Shown one piece after another: positions 11,396 to 23,029 of a DNA stretch of 64,000 bases. This stretch comes from Epiperipatus broadwayi (taxonomy: Eukaryota > Onychophora > Udeonychophora > Euonychophora > Peripatidae): the NCBI GenBank assembly GCA_028023455.1, contig JAQFVV010006220.1:7237852-7301851 (forward strand), given 5' to 3'. The notes below the pieces were generated by a model. That model was not told where the DNA came from and did not search any database. It saw only the letters and a list, made by a program, of their open reading frames with translations. The first letter of the stretch is position 1; each line of letters begins with the position of its first letter. The translations under genes and the position numbers were made by a program.

Positions 11396-11979
11396 AAATG
11401 ACACAAACCAAAAAACCTCTAAAAAGACCCCAAGATATATAAAAAAAAATAAAAAAAAAATTAAAAATATAAAATAAATGTGAGAGATTTATATAATAAA
11501 TTCAAATGTGTTTACATATGAACACAATAATTTTCAGATCATGGCATTTTCATGATCACAACATTACAGATCTAGTACATCAGACAAAAGAGGAGATTTC
11601 AAATATATTAATAAAATAATTCATTGAGATATTAGGATGTAAGAAGGGGTTACTCAGCACACAAATACTAAATATAAGAGAAAGTATGCCAGCTTTAACA
11701 TGATTATACAAGAGAACACTTCAAATAAATTATGATAAAGAATGAAATATTTGATTGCTTAAATAATTAATATATAAAAATTAAGCTATAAATATAAAAA
11801 GATATCCCTAATTAATCATTAAGTAAATGGCCTGAAGTCTAGAGCTTTGCATATTTTAAGAGTAGAATAACATTTTCTTATGACACAGGTGAATGCATGC
11901 CACATTCAAATGTGAATTTAGCACACAATCTGCAGAATTATTTCCTTAATTTTAATATGAGATCAACAATAATTAATAT
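11396..11979. other. AT-rich stretch, nothing recognised
   Basis: Sequence between the low-complexity tract and the long direct repeat. A/T-rich with no convincing open frame, inverted repeat or RNA-like motif. Confidence 0.5.
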
Positions 11980-13870
11980 TGAAATGGTAATTCTTTTTAA
12001 TCTCTTGCTGTTTCATCTTCAACCCGATTTCCAACCCATCTGTGCTTGGTTTGAACCCTATCAAAATAATATACTTAAAATAAATGTAGAAGTGTATTAT
12101 CATGGCTCCACATACAGCATTATATATGTACATATGAATGAAGGTTGTATACATACACTATATTAATTGATACAGCATATATAATTGTTTAAATTTTATT
12201 CCCTATGAAGACAGAAATTTATATTGCATATTTAATATTAAAAATCCATTTATTAATTTTATTTAAAGTATAAATTCATATGTAGACATATAATCTATCC
12301 TATAGAGTATTACATATATGGGATTGCATGAATTTGTTTCGTTAAAAGCTTTTAGTCATTATAAATTAAAAAGATTAATACATGTAAATAACTTTGCATA
12401 AAACCATCACACCTGTGATCTAATTGATCTAAATGTCTTGTAATTGCTGTACTCTAAGATGTTTGGATCAAACAGGTATTCAATAAAATCATTGGACTGG
12501 CACTATTCGACTTCTCAAGGGTAATTTTGACATCTTGAAAATTTAAACAAAAGTTTCAAAATCAAATTGTGCAATCATTGAATTTTAATATAATATTTTA
12601 GAGTTAATGGGTTTTCAGATAAAATAAATTCCTCATGAGTAAGTGCTTGTGCTGTATATGTATAAATAGGCTATATTTTGAGCTGGAAGGACACGTGCAC
12701 CAATTTTAAAGAGTTAGTCGACAGTATTCCACATAGTTAGAATTTTAAATGTCCAGCTAAGGAAGGGGCCACTTGCTACTTGTCCATGGGAGGGATGATG
12801 GAGATAATGCCATTAACCACATAAATGCTGCAGAGAGAAAAACCTCTTGCAACAGCCTACTGCTTAGAAAAGATGCCATGAACCTGCTCAATAAATATCA
12901 CCACCATGCCCAAAATTTAAGTGCCTGCATCTCCAGCTACAAGTATAATCAGTAATATCAATCCAACCTCTGAATAAATTCTTATTTAAATCTTTAAACT
13001 CTCATCAGAGTCATATTTACTACTGATATTTGCCTGTGCTATACCATGTTGGATGATCTGGAGAAGCCAATTCTTTTCCTCCATAAATTAATATTCAGCA
13101 TTAGTCTGATATATATCTTGATTTCTTAATTCAATCTACTTTAGTGAGCTGATTTATACACTCATTATCTTGTATTTACACATATATCTGTAATATAACC
13201 ATATTGTGAATAGTTTCCAAGGACTGGTACAATTATTATATATAGAAACTGCAGTTATAGAATAGTAATTGGCATTCTTATTATAGGCATAGCCAAGGGA
13301 TCTTTTACATGAACACATGTGTTATTTGATCTGTAATATTTCATATATTGTCACACCTGTGTTCATTCACCATAGTTGAAATTATGTTTTGATTTATTTT
13401 ATTTCACTATCTTATTTTATTTCACTATCTTATTAACAAATAATTTTATATTTGTATTACTTTGGTTTTATATTATTTCTCATTAACAAACTCCAATCCA
13501 ATTCAATCCCAGTGATTTATCAAATATTTATGAATAATCTATGCATTAGTAATAAATTTGAAACATTAACTTGCACCTCCCTCCATTAATTTGTTATAAT
13601 TTAGTTAATTTCTATGTATTTACCATGGAGTCTTATGTTTCTCCCCAACCTATGTTGGCTATGAATAAAAGGCAAAGAATGTATTTTCAAGGGTTTCATC
13701 CATAGGTTATTGAATCTTGGAGTATGGTTGAATGAGTTGATATGTGGTCAGTCTAGAAATCTCTCCATCCTGCACTGGTCAGCTTTAGTCTCTTTGCCTG
13801 GATTCTGGATTCTGTTGCACAAATGTACAAACTTGACTGTTATATATAGTATACTTTTTCCCTGGGTTCG
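11980..13870 (+). repeat. Long direct repeat, left copy (possible 5' LTR)
   Basis: Beginning at TGAAATGGTAAT, this copy matches the split right copy (16,998-17,131 plus 20,095-20,985) in the same order and orientation. Shared blocks include TTTCATCTTCAACC, CATTTATTAATTTTATTTAA, AAAAGCTTTTAGTCATTATA, GTAATTGCTGTACTCTAAGA and TGCCATGAACCTGCTCAATA, and finally TTTGCCTGGATTCTGGAT. The shared start with TG and the coiled-coil frame between the copies suggest the LTRs of an old retroelement. The 3' limit near 13,870 is soft because similarity fades. It contains roughly 860 extra bases (about 12,905-13,765) absent from the right copy. Confidence 0.65.
12905..13765. other. Extra segment inside the left repeat copy (insertion or deletion difference)
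   Basis: In the right copy, the sequence equivalent to ATAAATATCACCACC continues directly into ACTGGTCAACTTTGG. In the left copy about 860 bp intervene before ACTGGTCAGCTTTAG. Similar CC(A)TC/CCC-type motifs lie at both borders. I found no convincing TIR, LTR or coding frame in it. It is either an unidentified insertion here or a deletion in the other copy. Confidence 0.55.
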
Positions 13871-14837
13871 GTGCATGAACATGCGACTTTGAAGTATAAC
13901 CTACATATCTGAGCAATGAAATAATTTTTTTCATGGGTTTGGCACTATCAACAGAGGGCTTGAACTGTATTCACACAGCCCTGAGCAGAGTGTTTTCCCC
14001 AAATGTAATGCATTTCAGCACAATGATAACTTATGTAAAAAAAAAAAATTTGAGTTGGTAAAAAAAAAGATTGTTTCATGTTAATGCATAGTGAAATTTG
14101 AAGAAATATGACTGTTATGGGTATTTTATGTAAACTTTTCTACTCATTGGTGATTGGCATCTGGGGATGATTTGAATAGGCTATGAGCCATCCTCAAATA
14201 AATTTATCATCAAAGGGTAGAGAAAGAAAATTTTAAATGATAAACTAAAAGAAAGAGGGGGTCTGTTATTTCAAAATCTACCATAAAAGGAATTGTATTG
14301 GAAATAAGAAGGAAACAAACAAAGCAAGTCACAATTGTTAAGTCTAACAGATTCAAACACAGCACAGATTTAAACAAAGTATAAAAATGATATAGTCATG
14401 AATTCTTAAATAAGTTTATTTTAAGTTAAAAGAAGCTGGAATAAAGAAGGAACAAGGGCACTGCGAGTTGGTAATTTGTTAATATATTACTTTTATTTAT
14501 CAAATTTTGTTATTTTAAATATCTAGCAGATCTATATCAAATAAATGTAGCATGTATAGTTATATATGTAGCAAATGAAAGAATTTCTAGGCACAAGAGA
14601 AGTAGGTTGAGTAGGACAATGGTGGGGAAGGCAATGGATGAGTCATTCTCAGTATGGGGAGCAGAAAATATCCATAACATGAGATTACTAAAAAAACAAT
14701 ATCTTACAAGAAGAAAGCAGAGTGAACTATCAAGTTTTAAATGGACAGTAGTATAGAGGAGGAAACAGTACAAGTAGTGAATGAAGAGGAAGTGAAGAAG
14801 AAGAGAAGTGAAGTGTAGGGGTATCACACTATGATCT
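13871..14837 (+). other. Putative internal region upstream of the coiled-coil frame
   Basis: A transition from repeat to purine-rich sequence. From about 14,700 the plus strand becomes strongly AG-rich (GAGGAAGTGAAGAAGAAG), as in the following coding frame, but stops interrupt it. The long minus-strand frame 14537-14827 is the complement of this AG-rich stretch and probably not a gene. No primer-binding site could be assigned. Confidence 0.4.
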
Positions 14838-15572
14838 GGAACAGAAAATTTTGAAGATAGCAGTAGTACAAAGGGAAATATAAAAAGGGGAAGTGAGACA
14901 AGTCAGGATGGAGAAGAAGCCCACATGGAAAGGGCTACCATCATGGAGGACCTTATTCAAGGAATATCAAAGCAGGAACCAATAGGGAACAAGATGACAG
15001 ACTCAGATGGGAAGATTGATGCTTGGATGGAGAAAATGGTGCAAATCCTAGCAATTAGAGACCAGGTAAACAAGTTAGATGCAGTCAAAAGAGACCAAGA
15101 AAATAAAAATGAAGATTTGAAGACTTGGGCAAAAAGGTTAGAGAGTGAGCTGACAGTGCAAGTTGGGGATGGCATGATTAAACAGGAGATGGGAGAATGG
15201 AAGCGAGAGATGGAAGGCAGGGATAAATGGTTGGAAGAGAGGCTATACAGGGAATTGCAGAAATTAAAGATTAGTTGTAAACAGAACTGCAAAGAATTTT
15301 GTGTGGTATTCTCAGAGATCTTGAACAAAAATCAGGAAAAGAATAATAATGATATAATAGTGATCAAAGGGGAGATTAAAGCTGTTGGACAACAGGTTGA
15401 GCAGCAGAAAGTGTTGATGAGAGAGGTGGTATCTAAGATTGAAGTGGATCTGGGAGAACATGAATGCACAGTTAAGTGCTTACAAGAACTGCAGAAAGAG
15501 CTAATGGAAAACTTGGCCTATAACAATCAAGCTGCAGCCCTAGGAGAAAACAGGATATCAAGTGAACTGTAA
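14838..15572 (+). CDS. Coiled-coil protein of a putative LTR-like element (gag-like position)
   Basis: The frame is open from about 14,838; the first in-frame ATG codons are at 14,925 (MERATIMEDLIQGI) and 14,943. The 215-residue product is highly charged (E/K/R/Q) with heptad-like spacing throughout, for example LDAVKRDQENKNEDLKTWAK and VGQQVEQQKVLMREVVSKIE. A predicted long coiled coil is thus visible by eye. No zinc knuckle, protease or RT motif is present, and no signal peptide or membrane segment. Base composition is less A/T-rich than the neighbours and looks like true coding sequence. Position between two direct repeats suggests a structural, gag-like role, but this is inference from context. 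A similar coiled-coil frame occurs inside the LTR element at 51-52 kb. A single-exon host gene fragment is the alternative. Confidence 0.5.
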   Translation, partial: GTENFEDSSSTKGNIKRGSETSQDGEEAHMERATIMEDLIQGISKQEPIGNKMTDSDGKIDAWMEKMVQILAIRDQVNKLDAVKRDQENKNEDLKTWAKRLESELTVQVGDGMIKQEMGEWKREMEGRDKWLEERLYRELQKLKISCKQNCKEFCVVFSEILNKNQEKNNNDIIVIKGEIKAVGQQVEQQKVLMREVVSKIEVDLGEHECTVKCLQELQKELMENLAYNNQAAALGENRISSEL

Positions 15573-15720
15573 AAGACTATGATCATTCAGGAGAAAAATA
15601 GGCCTGGCCCAACATTTTTCCAGATTGATACCAAATTCATAGAGGAAGACTAGAGTTCTAATAAAAGTGCAGAAGAGGAAGCCCAAGAGTCAAATAGAAT
15701 TATTGAATGAATGAATCCAA

Positions 15721-16170
15721 GTGATATATGATAGTCTGGGAAAGGTGGGGGCAGAATATGAGACTGAGCAGAAGTCGGTGGGTGAGAAAGACAAAGAGGG
15801 AGGACTAGTGTTAGATCATGGAGAAGAGATAAAACAATACAGCATAGAAGTAGAGAGCAGGGGGGATAAGTTAAAGATGTCAGAGGCAGAAGAGCTAAGG
15901 GTGATGAAGCCAGAAAAAATAAATAAGCCAGGAAACTTAGAAACAGTTGACAAATAGGGTGATACTATCTCCAAAATTATCAAGATGGAGGAGAATAAGG
16001 CCTTGACAAGGAAGAATAGGTATGAATTGAATAATGAAATTCTTTATGAGGATAGTGATTATGTACATAACTTGAAAAGGTACCAAGAACAGTCTCCTTT
16101 AATATTGCCAGGAGAATATGAGGGATATGGGTGGCTATCAGATGATGATAATATTTTGGGCAGAAGATGA
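15721..16170 (+). pseudogene. Continuation of the coiled-coil/acidic ORF, broken
   Basis: Two in-frame segments separated by one stop: 15721-15957 (SLGKVGAEYETEQKSVGEKD... then EEIKQYSIEVESRGDKLKM) and 15985-16170 (MEENKALTRKNRYELNNEIL... ending in GEYEGYGWLSDDD). The composition matches the upstream frame, so it is probably the same ORF after nonsense and frameshift mutations. The C-terminal part is acidic and tyrosine-containing, with no domain I recognise. It forms the first unit of a tandem duplication. Confidence 0.45.
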
Positions 16171-16563
16171 GACTGAGTAGAAGTCAGTGAATGAGAAAGA
16201 TGGAAGACTAGTGTTAGATCATGGAGAAGAGATAAAACAATACAGCATAGAAGTAGAGGGTCAGGAGAATAAGTTTAAAGATGTCAGGGGCAGAAGAGCT
16301 AAGGATGATGAAGCGAGAGGAAATTAATGAGCCAGGAAACTTAGAAGCAGATGACAAAGAGGGTGATACTATCTCCAAAATTATCAAGATGGAGAATTAA
16401 GATCTTGACAAGGAAGAATGGGTATGAATTGAATATAACGAAATTGCTTATGAGGGAAGTGAATATGCACATAATTTAAAAAGGTACCAAGAACAACCTG
16501 CTTTAATATTGACAGAAGAATATGAGGGATACAGGTGCTATCAGATGATGATGATATTTTGGG
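15749..16563 (+). repeat. Tandem duplication, two units of about 409 bp
   Basis: The first unit starts at GGGCAGAATATGAGACTGAG, the second at GGGCAGAAGATGAGACTGAG (about 16,158). Both run to GATGATGAT...ATTTTGGG. The second has small indels (for example in the LVLDHGEE and YELN parts) that destroy its frame. The duplication lies wholly inside the coiled-coil ORF region, so it postdates the element and is consistent with a non-functional copy. Confidence 0.85.
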
Positions 16564-16997
16564 ATGTTGTTTCAATCCCAGAAATAAAGAATTGATTCTC
16601 AAACAATCTCCAGGTCCTACCCAAATGTTAAAATGATGCTAGTAAAGGATCTGTCCCCTCCTATATATATTTATATTCTATTGTTAAACTAACATCCCCA
16701 TGCCATTTTAATTTTTGACAGATATTCGTCAGGATATTTTATTCATATATTATATATATTTAGCCATATATTTAACCATGTAAATATTTCTTTCAACTAT
16801 ATGTAAAAGAAATCATAGTATAGTCATAATTAGTATGGAAACAATACCATAGACTTAAGTTTTCTTTTATTAATGTAAGTGAACAATTGGATTAGGTAAC
16901 TCATTGATAATTTAATCCCTTGTTCATGATTGAATTTATTTAGTCAAGTATAAGTAAAACCATTTTTTATTGTTTTTTTATTGTATGTTCAGGGATA
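16564..16997 (+). other. Putative internal region downstream of the duplicated ORF
   Basis: AT-rich sequence leading to the right direct repeat. The bases immediately before it (16,990-16,997, CAGGGATA) are purine-rich and could be a decayed polypurine tract, as expected before a 3' LTR. This is weak evidence. Confidence 0.3.
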
Positions 16998-17131
16998 TGA
17001 AATGGTAATCATTTTTGATCACTTCCTGTTTCATCTTCAACCTGATTTCCAACCCATCTGTGCTTTGTTTGAATCCTATCAAAATAACATACTTAAAATA
17101 AGTGTAGAAATGTATTATCATGGCTGCTTAT
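16998..17131 (+). repeat. Long direct repeat, right copy, first part
   Basis: Starts TGAAATGGTAATC and matches 11,980-12,112 closely (TTTCATCTTCAACC, CCAACCCATCTGTGCTT, TAGAAATGTATTATCATGG). It stops abruptly at TTAT (17128-17131), where a 2,963-bp sequence is inserted, and resumes at 20,095. Confidence 0.8.
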
Positions 17132-20094
17132 TGTAATGGTAATAATTGTCCCTCCACGTAACAAAATCTAGAACATAGGCAAAATACACTAAAGCTGATC
17201 GAATCCAGATGCTGTGATCCAGAATCCGACCAACATTCAACCCTTTCACCTCTGCTCAATGATTTACTACCCTATGTATGACATTCCTCAATGTACACAG
17301 ACAATCAATTCACTCTCGGTCCAGCAGTCCCGGTAAAAAAGAGACTCATAATTTGACTAATTTATCACTGATTTGATAAGACATATACACATATGGCTAA
17401 GTAATTAATTATAGAACTTAACAGGTTGATCTACATATATATGAAATAGTGTACGTGCAATTAAATATAGAGTCAGATAAAATGAATTCACGGACAATAA
17501 AATATGCAAAGGAGTTATAATTTTAAATATGATTACTTTAATAAAACAATAGCAAACATATTAAAACATACCAAATTATATGGTGGGAACATGAGGTATA
17601 ACGCTCGCAGGCATTAGATAACTGCTGAGATTCATGTTATATATTTCATTATAAGCATTTAATAACGTGTAGTGCGGTATTGGAATTTCATGCCTATATT
17701 AATTAATATGCCAAATCTCTAGCTCTTTTGTAGTCTGCTAGATCATGTGGAACTTTATAGCCAAAGCTATATAACTAACTATCATAACACTCCTATAGCG
17801 TCTATTTAATACAAAGTTAATTTGAGCATGTAATTAGGCTCAGAGATATGCAGGTTAGCATGTTAACATAGATTAGGATGTATACTAATGCTAGATAAGC
17901 ATTTAATATCAAAGGGAGAGAAAACTGATTTATGATAGGTTTACCTATATTCTCTATGGCACATATTAAATATTAATTAAGCAAAAGGGTGCGAATGAGT
18001 CATTATTCATGGGCTTCAGTCTCCAAAGACTCGGTTTGCCTTAAGACCGCTCAACCTGCCGCGAATAAGAACATTAGTAGTTCAGGTAGTCAGATAAGCA
18101 TTATGAATCATCTAGGTCCTTGTGCCCTAGTTCTAAAAGTATGCTTGAACCTGAACTAAAGTGGATGAGAGTGACCTCCGCCAGCCCGTCATCAAAAATT
18201 ATGCAGCAAGCTGATAAGAGTACATTGCGTATTTTATAAAGACACATCCGCAACTTATACATATATATAACGCAATCATGTAACATTACATTATCATGCC
18301 TTAATATTAGATAGCGTATATTTGCATATCTATATAATCCAGTTCTCAAATTTAGCATTTTAAATATACTATTAAGGGACTAAATTAATTAGTAACCTAG
18401 TTTAATATTATCACCTGCATCTCAACATAAATAAATCTAAGGAGGATAAAGCATATTTGCGGGGTAAATACGAATAAAATATTAAAATATGCTTTGAAAA
18501 TATTTCTGTGGCTAGTTCCGGTGATATATGAATTATATATATAAATAGTTAAAATTCATAACTAAAATTAAGCAAACTGCATAAAATAGCTAGATAACTG
18601 ATTATTATAATATTGATACCCAAAACTTAATCAGTAACATAATATGATCTCGAAACAGCGAGTGAGAATGAAGAATAATAATTCAATTGATTAATATTAA
18701 ATTATAGTGAAGATTTGAAATTATCTTCGCAAATCGATAAGTTAAAATGATATTTAGAAATACTTGCAGTTTCGAGTCATTTGGCATATTAAATACACAT
18801 ATTATATTAAAATGATAAAATCATAAAACAAAATTGAATAGATTTAGAAATAGGCATAAAAGATCACAGAAAATTATACATTTAAAATAGATTATCTTAG
18901 GAGTTTTACAATTTAAAAGAGAATTTGATTTTATATTATAAAAGAGAATTTAAATTTTATAATCAAGCAAGACTTAGCATTTAACAATCTTCTTTGTAGA
19001 TTTAAAGGTGTTTGATGAAAGCAGAATGAATAGCTAGCTTTTAAAAATAGAGAAACGAAAGTCACAGTTTGTAGACAAGAGCTCTGAGAAAATTTTACCG
19101 TTTAGTTGTTTTGCAGCTGGTTTTGAAGCACTTGGGACGATAATTAATAAGTTGACACTTGATGATGATGCACAGTTAACAGAGATTTTCCATGGGCTAC
19201 TTTTGGCTGGTGATGGCATTAGGTTTCATTGGACCGAAGCTCTCCATTCTCCGCGAGGAGAGGCGGTGAATTACGGCCTCTACTTGAACATTTTAAGGTG
19301 AAACCGGCATAGATTCAGCCTACAGTTCACTTAATATATATATGATTGATCCCTTGTTAATAAAACTTCAAGTATTTATACCTTTTGAAATCTGCACACC
19401 TGTTATTTTTTTGCGTAGCGGAACAATCCATTTTATTTTAGCCAAACATTTAATTATTCCCACTGGCAGAAAGACTCATTTCTCTATTTAGACAAATAAT
19501 TTTAGTGATAATAAAGTAATTTAGATTCTGTTTTCTTGCTTATCTTGTCGTTAACATTATATATTTCAAACTATATCCACGCTATTTTAGGACTGTTTTA
19601 GGACTAGATGCGTGACCTACATTAAATCTGTTTTACAAAATTGAATGTTATTTTTCACAAAATTACCCTGTAATTAGCAGAAAACACTTTATAACCAGAG
19701 GTGGTAGAATATATGCAGAATAACAGGAGATATGTATATTCGATTTCACTAATACAATAATAAAGTTGCTAAATAATTTAACTAAAATATTTCTTAAAAT
19801 AGAAATGTCTATAAAATGAATTTACCTATCTGTAAAATATATACCATTAACATAAATAATTTAGACTAAAATATTTCCTAAATGAGAAATATTTATAAAA
19901 TTGATACATATCTGTAATCTATACATATTCAATTAAATTACAGACATACTGCTCGCATATATATACGTGATTCTGCATCTATGATAATTTAATGTTATTC
20001 AGATGGGTACTCTGGGAGGGTTTAAACCTGGCATATAGATAGATGTGTGGATAACATAAGTGAAACGGGCAGATGGATGAAACTGACCATTTCA
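17132..20094. mobile_element. LTR-type insertion, 2,963 bp (solo LTR or long-LTR derivative)
   Basis: Comparison with the left repeat copy shows exactly this interval as extra. It begins TGTAATGGT and ends ACCATTTCA, giving TG...CA ends with a short inverted terminus. TTAT is duplicated at 17128-17131 and 20095-20098. Removing the insert and one TTAT restores a site equal in length to the left copy. No internal pair of LTRs, protease, RT or integrase was seen, so a solo LTR is the simplest reading, though 3 kb is long. Composition is less homopolymer-rich than the surroundings. Less-AT islands lie at 18,020-18,200 and 19,070-19,300, the latter with a short coding-like minus-strand frame without known domains. 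Confidence 0.7.
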
Positions 20095-20985
20095 TTATAT
20101 AGCATTATAAGTGTACATACAAATGAATGTCATATATATACGCTACGTTAAATTATACAGTGTATATAATTGTTTACATTTTATTCCCTATGAAGAAAGA
20201 ATTTTATATTGCATATTTAATATTAAAAGTCCATTTATTAATTTTATTTAAAATGTAAATTCGTATGTAAATGTATAATCCACTCTGTAGAGTATTATAT
20301 ATATAGGAGCATGAATTAGTTTCATTAAAAGCTTTTAGTCATTATAAATTAAAAAGATTAATACATGAAAACAACTTTGCATAAAAGCACATCTATGGTC
20401 TAATTGATCTAAAAGTTTTGTAATTGCTGTACTCTAAGATGTTTAAAAGAAACAGGTCTTCAATAAAATCTTGAACCAGCTCTATTTGACTTCTTGAGGG
20501 TAATTTTGACATCTTGAAAATTTAAACAAAAGTTTCAAAATCAAATTGTGCAATCAGAATTTTAATATAATATTTAGAGTTAATGGGATGAAGTAAATTC
20601 CTCGCGAGTAAGTTCTTGTGCCATATATGTATAAATAGGCTATATTTTGAGCTGGAATGACATACACATCAATTTTAAAGAGTGTTAGTCAACATACTTC
20701 ATGCAGTTAGAATTTTAAATGTCCAGTTAAGGAAGGCACCACTTGCTGCTTGACCATGAGAGGGATGATGGAGTTTACTGCAAGATGATGCTGTTGACAA
20801 CTTAAATGCTGCAGAGATGAAAACCTCTTGCAATAACCTACTGCTTAGAAAAGATGCCATGAACCTGCTCAATAAATGTCATCATCCCAAACTGGTCAAC
20901 TTTGGTTTCTTTGCCTGGATTCTGGATCCTGTTGTGCGAATATACAAACTTGATAATATTTTAATCTACCCAAAGAGTATTGATA
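20095..20985 (+). repeat. Long direct repeat, right copy, second part
   Basis: Resumes after the inserted element and follows 12,113-12,905 and then 13,765-13,850 of the left copy: CCATTTATTAATTTTATTTA, AAAAGCTTTTAGTCATTATA, GTAATTGCTGTACTCTAAGA, AAGATGCCATGAACCTGCTC, TTTGCCTGGATTCTGGAT. The two copies differ at many positions, so the pair is old. The end near 20,985 is not sharp. Confidence 0.75.
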
Positions 20986-21415
20986 CAAGCACATGCCTGA
21001 TTCTGATATTATATGTGTCATTTAAAATACATAGCCCTAAAATAATTAATTAAATGTAACTGTGGTATTTGCTACTTAGAATTAATGAATTTTATAGGTT
21101 AAACCTCTAGGGATTAACAGAACATTTTTAATAAATCCTTTATATAACTAATCTTTTATCCTTAACTTACTTAACATTAGAAATGAATAATATAAAAGTA
21201 TAAAACTATTCTTAAAAAAAAAGAAACCACTTAAGCAGAGCTGAGAGATGGTGACAATTAAGCAATTTATTCACTTTAAATAAATTTTAAATAGGTTAAA
21301 AAAGAATACATATTTGCACATACTTTGCTCCACTACTCCATATATATAGATAACATATATATTCATAAATATTGGAATTGAATACGAGCATATTTTAGCA
21401 TCAAACATAAAATTG
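20986..21415. other. AT-rich stretch, nothing recognised
   Basis: Sequence between the long direct repeat and the Merlin-type element; A/T-rich with no feature I can support. Confidence 0.5.
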
Positions 21416-22110
21416 TAGGTAGACATTACTTACCTTCAATGGGTCAAAACATATGTGCTCTGGCAGAATAATTTCAAATTTCTTTTATTGATTTTGTTAC
21501 TTTTTTTTTTTTTTTGTAATTGTAAAGATGGTACTTTGACAATATCTATAATTAATATTTACTAAGGCCATATAACCTCAAGCATATGCGCATGAAAATG
21601 CAAAGGTAGGGACCTCTACAGGTCTTAACCACAAGCTTACACTTTGGAAAAAAAGAAGGAAACCCTTCTTTACTTCAACCTACTTTTTATATGAATAGGT
21701 GAAGCTGAAGCGGTTAGATCTGAGAGCGTGAAACTATTCAATACTTCACTGATTAAGTCCACAATATCTGTTACACATTAGTACTCATGAAATCTTTCAA
21801 TTTATGAGTCAATGGAAAGATCTTATAGTTAGAAATCTATTATGATAATTTAAAGTTGTAATTATAAATTTATTTAAATGCACATTGATTACGTAAGTTA
21901 TTTACTAAGGCCATAAAACCTCAAGAGTGTGCATGTGGTCCTTTGACAACCTGTAGTTGTAAAGTTGATACTTTGATAATATCTGTAGTTATAATGTTGC
22001 TACTTTGACAATAGTAGTTCTATGTACTGCTATCTGGTGCTTGAAATCCATTCAGAGAATTTGAGTGAAAATCACATTTTTTCACAACCAACTATAATAA
22101 GGCTATGGCA

Positions 22111-22336
22111 GGCATAAATCATGTAACACTTATCATGCTAGAAAATAAAATGTTAGATCTACTAGCTACTCATGCAGAATCTTACCATTCATGGCAGTTG
22201 ATGGAGTAACAACTTTGAACTATGGCATAAATCATGTAACACTTATCATGGTAGAAAATAAAATGTTAGATCTACTAGCTACTCATGCAGAATCTTACTA
22301 TTCATGGCAGTTGATGGAGGAACAACTTTGAACTCT
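22111..22336 (+). repeat. 113-bp tandem duplication inside the Merlin-type element
   Basis: Two near-identical units start at GGCATAAATCATGTAACACT (22,111 and 22,224). They share TAGATCTACTAGCTACTCAT and GGCAGTTGATGGAG and end with CAACTTTGAACT. Only a few substitutions separate them, fewer than expected from the state of the rest of the element, suggesting a late duplication just upstream of the transposase frame. Confidence 0.9.
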
Positions 22337-22340
22337 GGAA

Positions 22341-23029
22341 TTGGTAATGAGGTGGTTAGTGAGAAGGCCACAGCTAAAGAACATCTTTGGTCAGTATTAT
22401 GATGAACAGTGTTCATTGGTGAGATATGCTGAAGGCACAGATGGTGTTAGATGGCAATGCAGATTGTTGCCATCATATGTCCATCAGTTGTGGCTCTTTT
22501 TTAGTCATCTGTCCCTGAAAATCCTTGTGCTTATACTCTTTTACTGGGCAAATAATTTCCTACAAGATTACCTTGTTTGCAAGACTGGTAGAAGTGCCCA
22601 GGTTATCATTGACTGGGCAAATTTTTGCAGAGATAAATGTGCTAGATACTTTGAAATAAATAGAGTACCAGTAATTATAGAAGTTGATGAGACTAAATAT
22701 TTTTATAAAAATATCATTGAGAAGAATGGCAAAAAGGTCATTGGGTGTTCAGGAGCATAGAGAGTGATTTGAGAAAGCGTTTCATAATGGAAGTTCTGGA
22801 CAGGATAGCTGCTACTCTTGAATCTTTTATGCAACAATACATTTTTCCAGGGACCCACATCATTATGGATAAGTGGGATGCATACAATAACATAGGCAGA
22901 ATTTATAATAGCACATATATGCATTCTGTTGTTGTGCACCGGGAGAACTTCGTGAATCCAGACAACACAGATATCTGTACAAAAAATGTAGAAAACCTAT
23001 GGATGCATAAGAAACATAAGCTAAAATAA
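22341..23029 (+). pseudogene. IS1595-like (Merlin) DDE transposase, frameshifted
   Basis: Cut-and-paste transposase of the IS1016/IS1595-related Merlin superfamily. The first frame (22341-22760) starts with a decayed zinc-ribbon-like part (QCSLVRYAEGTDGVRWQC), then an FYWANNFLQDY helix block, VIIDWANFCRDKC, and IIEVDETKYFYK with the first catalytic Asp. Near 22,743 a frameshift moves the reading into 22745-23029: VLDRIAATLESFMQQYIFPG, then HIIMDKWDAYNNI (second Asp), HRENFVNPD and KNVENLWMHKK (third acidic residue). All three catalytic residues remain, but the shift plus the degenerate N terminus make it inactive. Length agrees with a slightly shortened member of the family. Confidence 0.85.

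Noticed and set aside
11131-11406. 91-codon minus-strand frame opposite the coding-like segment
   Set aside because: Shadow of the plus-strand frame extended through homopolymer runs.
14537-14827. 96-codon minus-strand frame, Leu/Ser/Phe rich
   Set aside because: Complement of a GAA/GAG-rich plus-strand tract that leads into the coiled-coil ORF.
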